Program-made: the position numbers and the translations under genes
Assembly: GCF_007829885.1 (NCBI RefSeq)
Contig: NZ_VIWW01000001.1
Location: forward strand, 1,674,001 to 1,738,000
Source: Streptomyces brevispora
Lineage (GTDB): Bacteria > Actinomycetota > Actinomycetes > Streptomycetales > Streptomycetaceae
DNA: 64,000 nt
Direction of reading: 5' to 3'
The notes under the pieces: generated by a model
The model's database searches: none
Told to the model about the DNA's origin: nothing
What the model saw: the letters and a program-made list of their open reading frames with translations, nothing else
In this document: positions 62,816-64,000 of the stretch, in pieces
How positions within the stretch are numbered: position 1 is the first letter of the stretch
Layout of the letters: each line of letters starts with the position of its first letter

Positions 62816-64000
62816 TCAGTCCATCTCGCCCTCGCCCGTGCCGGTTCCGGTGTCGTCCTGGCCGCCCCTGAGCCGGTCCGCCCGGCCGATCGCGATGGCC
62901 AGTTTCGCCACCGAGTCGTCCTCCGTGCTGGAGGCCAGCTCCTTCGCCCTGGAGGCGAGTTCACCGAGTCCGGGCTCTCCCGGGAGCCCGCCGCCGCGCA
63001 GGGCGTCGGCGAAGTACGCGGCAACCGCGGTCACTTGGAGCCGGGTGCTGGGGCCGCCCCAGAGCCTGCCCCTGATCGATCCGGTCTCCACCGAGCCCGT
63101 CTCCTCGTGCGCCGCACGGGACTTGGGGTCCAGCCAGCGCACCGTCGCGGTGGCCACGTGTCCCGAGGCGCCGTCCCGCAGCCGCACAGCGTAGAGCGCC
63201 GTCACCGTGTGTCCGGGACCGATCTCGCCGCCGTCCACACTGTCGTCGCGGAAGTCCTCGTCGGCGACCTTGCGGTCCTCGTAGCCGATCAGTTTGAACT
63301 TCTCGACGGTCTTCGGATCGAAGGCGACCTGCGCCTTGGCGTCGCGCGCCGTCAGTTCGAGGTGGGCGGGCAACTGGTCGATGAAGACCTTGCGGGCCTG
63401 TTCCTCGTCGGCGATGTACGTGGTGTGGCCGTCGCCCTTGTTGGTGAGCCGCTCCATCAGCGCGTCGCCGTAGTCGCTGCCGACCCCGACCCCGAAGAGG
63501 GTGATGCCGTACTCGCTGCGGGCGGAGTCGATCCGTTCGATGATCGTGTCGGCGTCGGTCTCACCGGTGTTGGCGAGTGCGTCGGAGAGCAGGACGACGC
63601 GGTTGTTGGCGCCCTTGCGGTGGCCTTCCACCGCCTCCTCGTAGCCGCGCCGGATGCCTGCCTCCACATTGGTGGAGTCGGCGGGTTCCATGGAGTCGAC
63701 GGCGTCGTGGATCTTTCCGCGGTGGTCCCGCAGCCGGGTCATCGGCAGCACGGTCCTCGCCTCGTCGCTGAAGGTGACCAGGGAGACCGAGTCGTCGTCG
63801 CGGAGCTCGTCGGTGAGGATTCCGAGCGAGGTCTTCACCAGGCCGAGGCGGTCGGAGGAGGCCATCGAGCCGGAGATGTCGACGACGAAGGTGAGGGCGG
63901 CGGGCGGCCGTTCGGCGCTGCTCGGTGCGGCTCTGGTCGCCAGGCCGACCCGTACCAGCGACCAGTCGCCGCCCTCGGCTCCGGCCCGTGCCCCGTCGAC
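62816..64000 (-). CDS. VWA-domain protein (YfbK-like), 5' end beyond the window
   Basis: The frame is open from the right edge of the window; 394 residues are visible. A VWA domain begins near the edge with the intact metal-site motif FVVDISGSM, then VEAGIRRGYEEA and LLSDALANTGETD. A C-terminal region (about residues 200-330 of the visible part) carries GHTVTALYAVRLRDG, the DUF3520-type domain, and ends in a Gly/Thr/Glu-rich tail. The architecture fits the actinobacterial YfbK/Ca-activated chloride channel homologue family, usually secreted or membrane-linked; the N-terminal signal would be outside the window. The ATG at 63865 lies within the domain and is not the start. Confidence 0.87.
   Translation of the reverse strand, partial: VDGARAGAEGGDWSLVRVGLATRAAPSSAERPPAALTFVVDISGSMASSDRLGLVKTSLGILTDELRDDDSVSLVTFSDEARTVLPMTRLRDHRGKIHDAVDSMEPADSTNVEAGIRRGYEEAVEGHRKGANNRVVLLSDALANTGETDADTIIERIDSARSEYGITLFGVGVGSDYGDALMERLTNKGDGHTTYIADEEQARKVFIDQLPAHLELTARDAKAQVAFDPKTVEKFKLIGYEDRKVADEDFRDDSVDGGEIGPGHTVTALYAVRLRDGASGHVATATVRWLDPKSRAAHEETGSVETGSIRGRLWGGPSTRLQVTAVAAYFADALRGGGLPGEPGLGELASRAKELASSTEDDSVAKLAIAIGRADRLRGGQDDTGTGTGEGEMD

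Overview
The window is a stretch of a high-GC actinobacterial chromosome, almost certainly Streptomyces or a close relative. Codons are strongly GC-biased in the third position, GTG and TTG starts and 1-4 base gene overlaps are common, and the families are typical of that genus (ROK-controlled sugar ABC operons, a PknG locus, a TQXA thioester surface protein, DUF2637/Spd proteins of a pSAM2-type element).

Layout. 1-2.5 kb: the tail of a discoidin-domain protein, an HNH endonuclease and an MscS channel. 2.7-9.5 kb: a ROK regulator with a clear operator palindrome, then a sugar ABC importer (binding lipoprotein and two permeases), a GH4 glycosidase and a BadF-type sugar kinase, ending at a hairpin terminator. 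9.8-20.7 kb: a signalling locus related to the mycobacterial GlnX-GlnH-PknG set: membrane protein, glutamate-type binding protein, coiled-coil protein, PknG kinase, PP2C phosphatase, VWA protein and FHA protein. 20.7-28.4 kb: a truncated haemoglobin and an FtsX/MacB-type ABC exporter. 28.5-31.3 kb (minus strand): ettA, a hotdog thioesterase and a conserved hypothetical.

31.34-48.04 kb is an integrated actinomycete integrative and conjugative element (AICE) of about 16.7 kb, bounded by a 40-bp imperfect direct repeat (36/40 identical). It is inserted about 35 bp upstream of the ettA start rather than in a tRNA gene. The right half is the conserved module: a KorSA-like repressor with three matching operators, a Nudix protein resembling the pSAM2 immunity factor Pif, a Pra-like protein, an FtsK-type Tra, Spd proteins, RepSA-like initiator, excisionase and tyrosine integrase. 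The left half is cargo: two more GntR regulators, a set of tiny overlapping genes, and a convergent pair made of a membrane-anchored protein of unknown function and a 1151-residue AAA/STAND-like ATPase - helical repeat - GT4 glycosyltransferase fusion. That pair uses codons unusual for its surroundings and is the best candidate for an undescribed (possibly defence) system. A 458-bp non-coding stretch beside it holds a large nested inverted repeat that could be a replication or transfer origin.

48.1-54.3 kb (minus strand): a TQXA surface protein, an SSB paralogue and two dynamin-like GTPases. 54.5 kb: tRNA-Arg(UCU) with a classical terminator. 54.9-57.0 kb: a MarR regulator with a DrrAB-type ABC exporter. 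57.3-62.5 kb: a rhamnose-type ABC import operon ending in L-rhamnose mutarotase. 62.8 kb to the end: a 5'-truncated VWA protein on the minus strand. No CRISPR array, rRNA or intact insertion sequence was seen.
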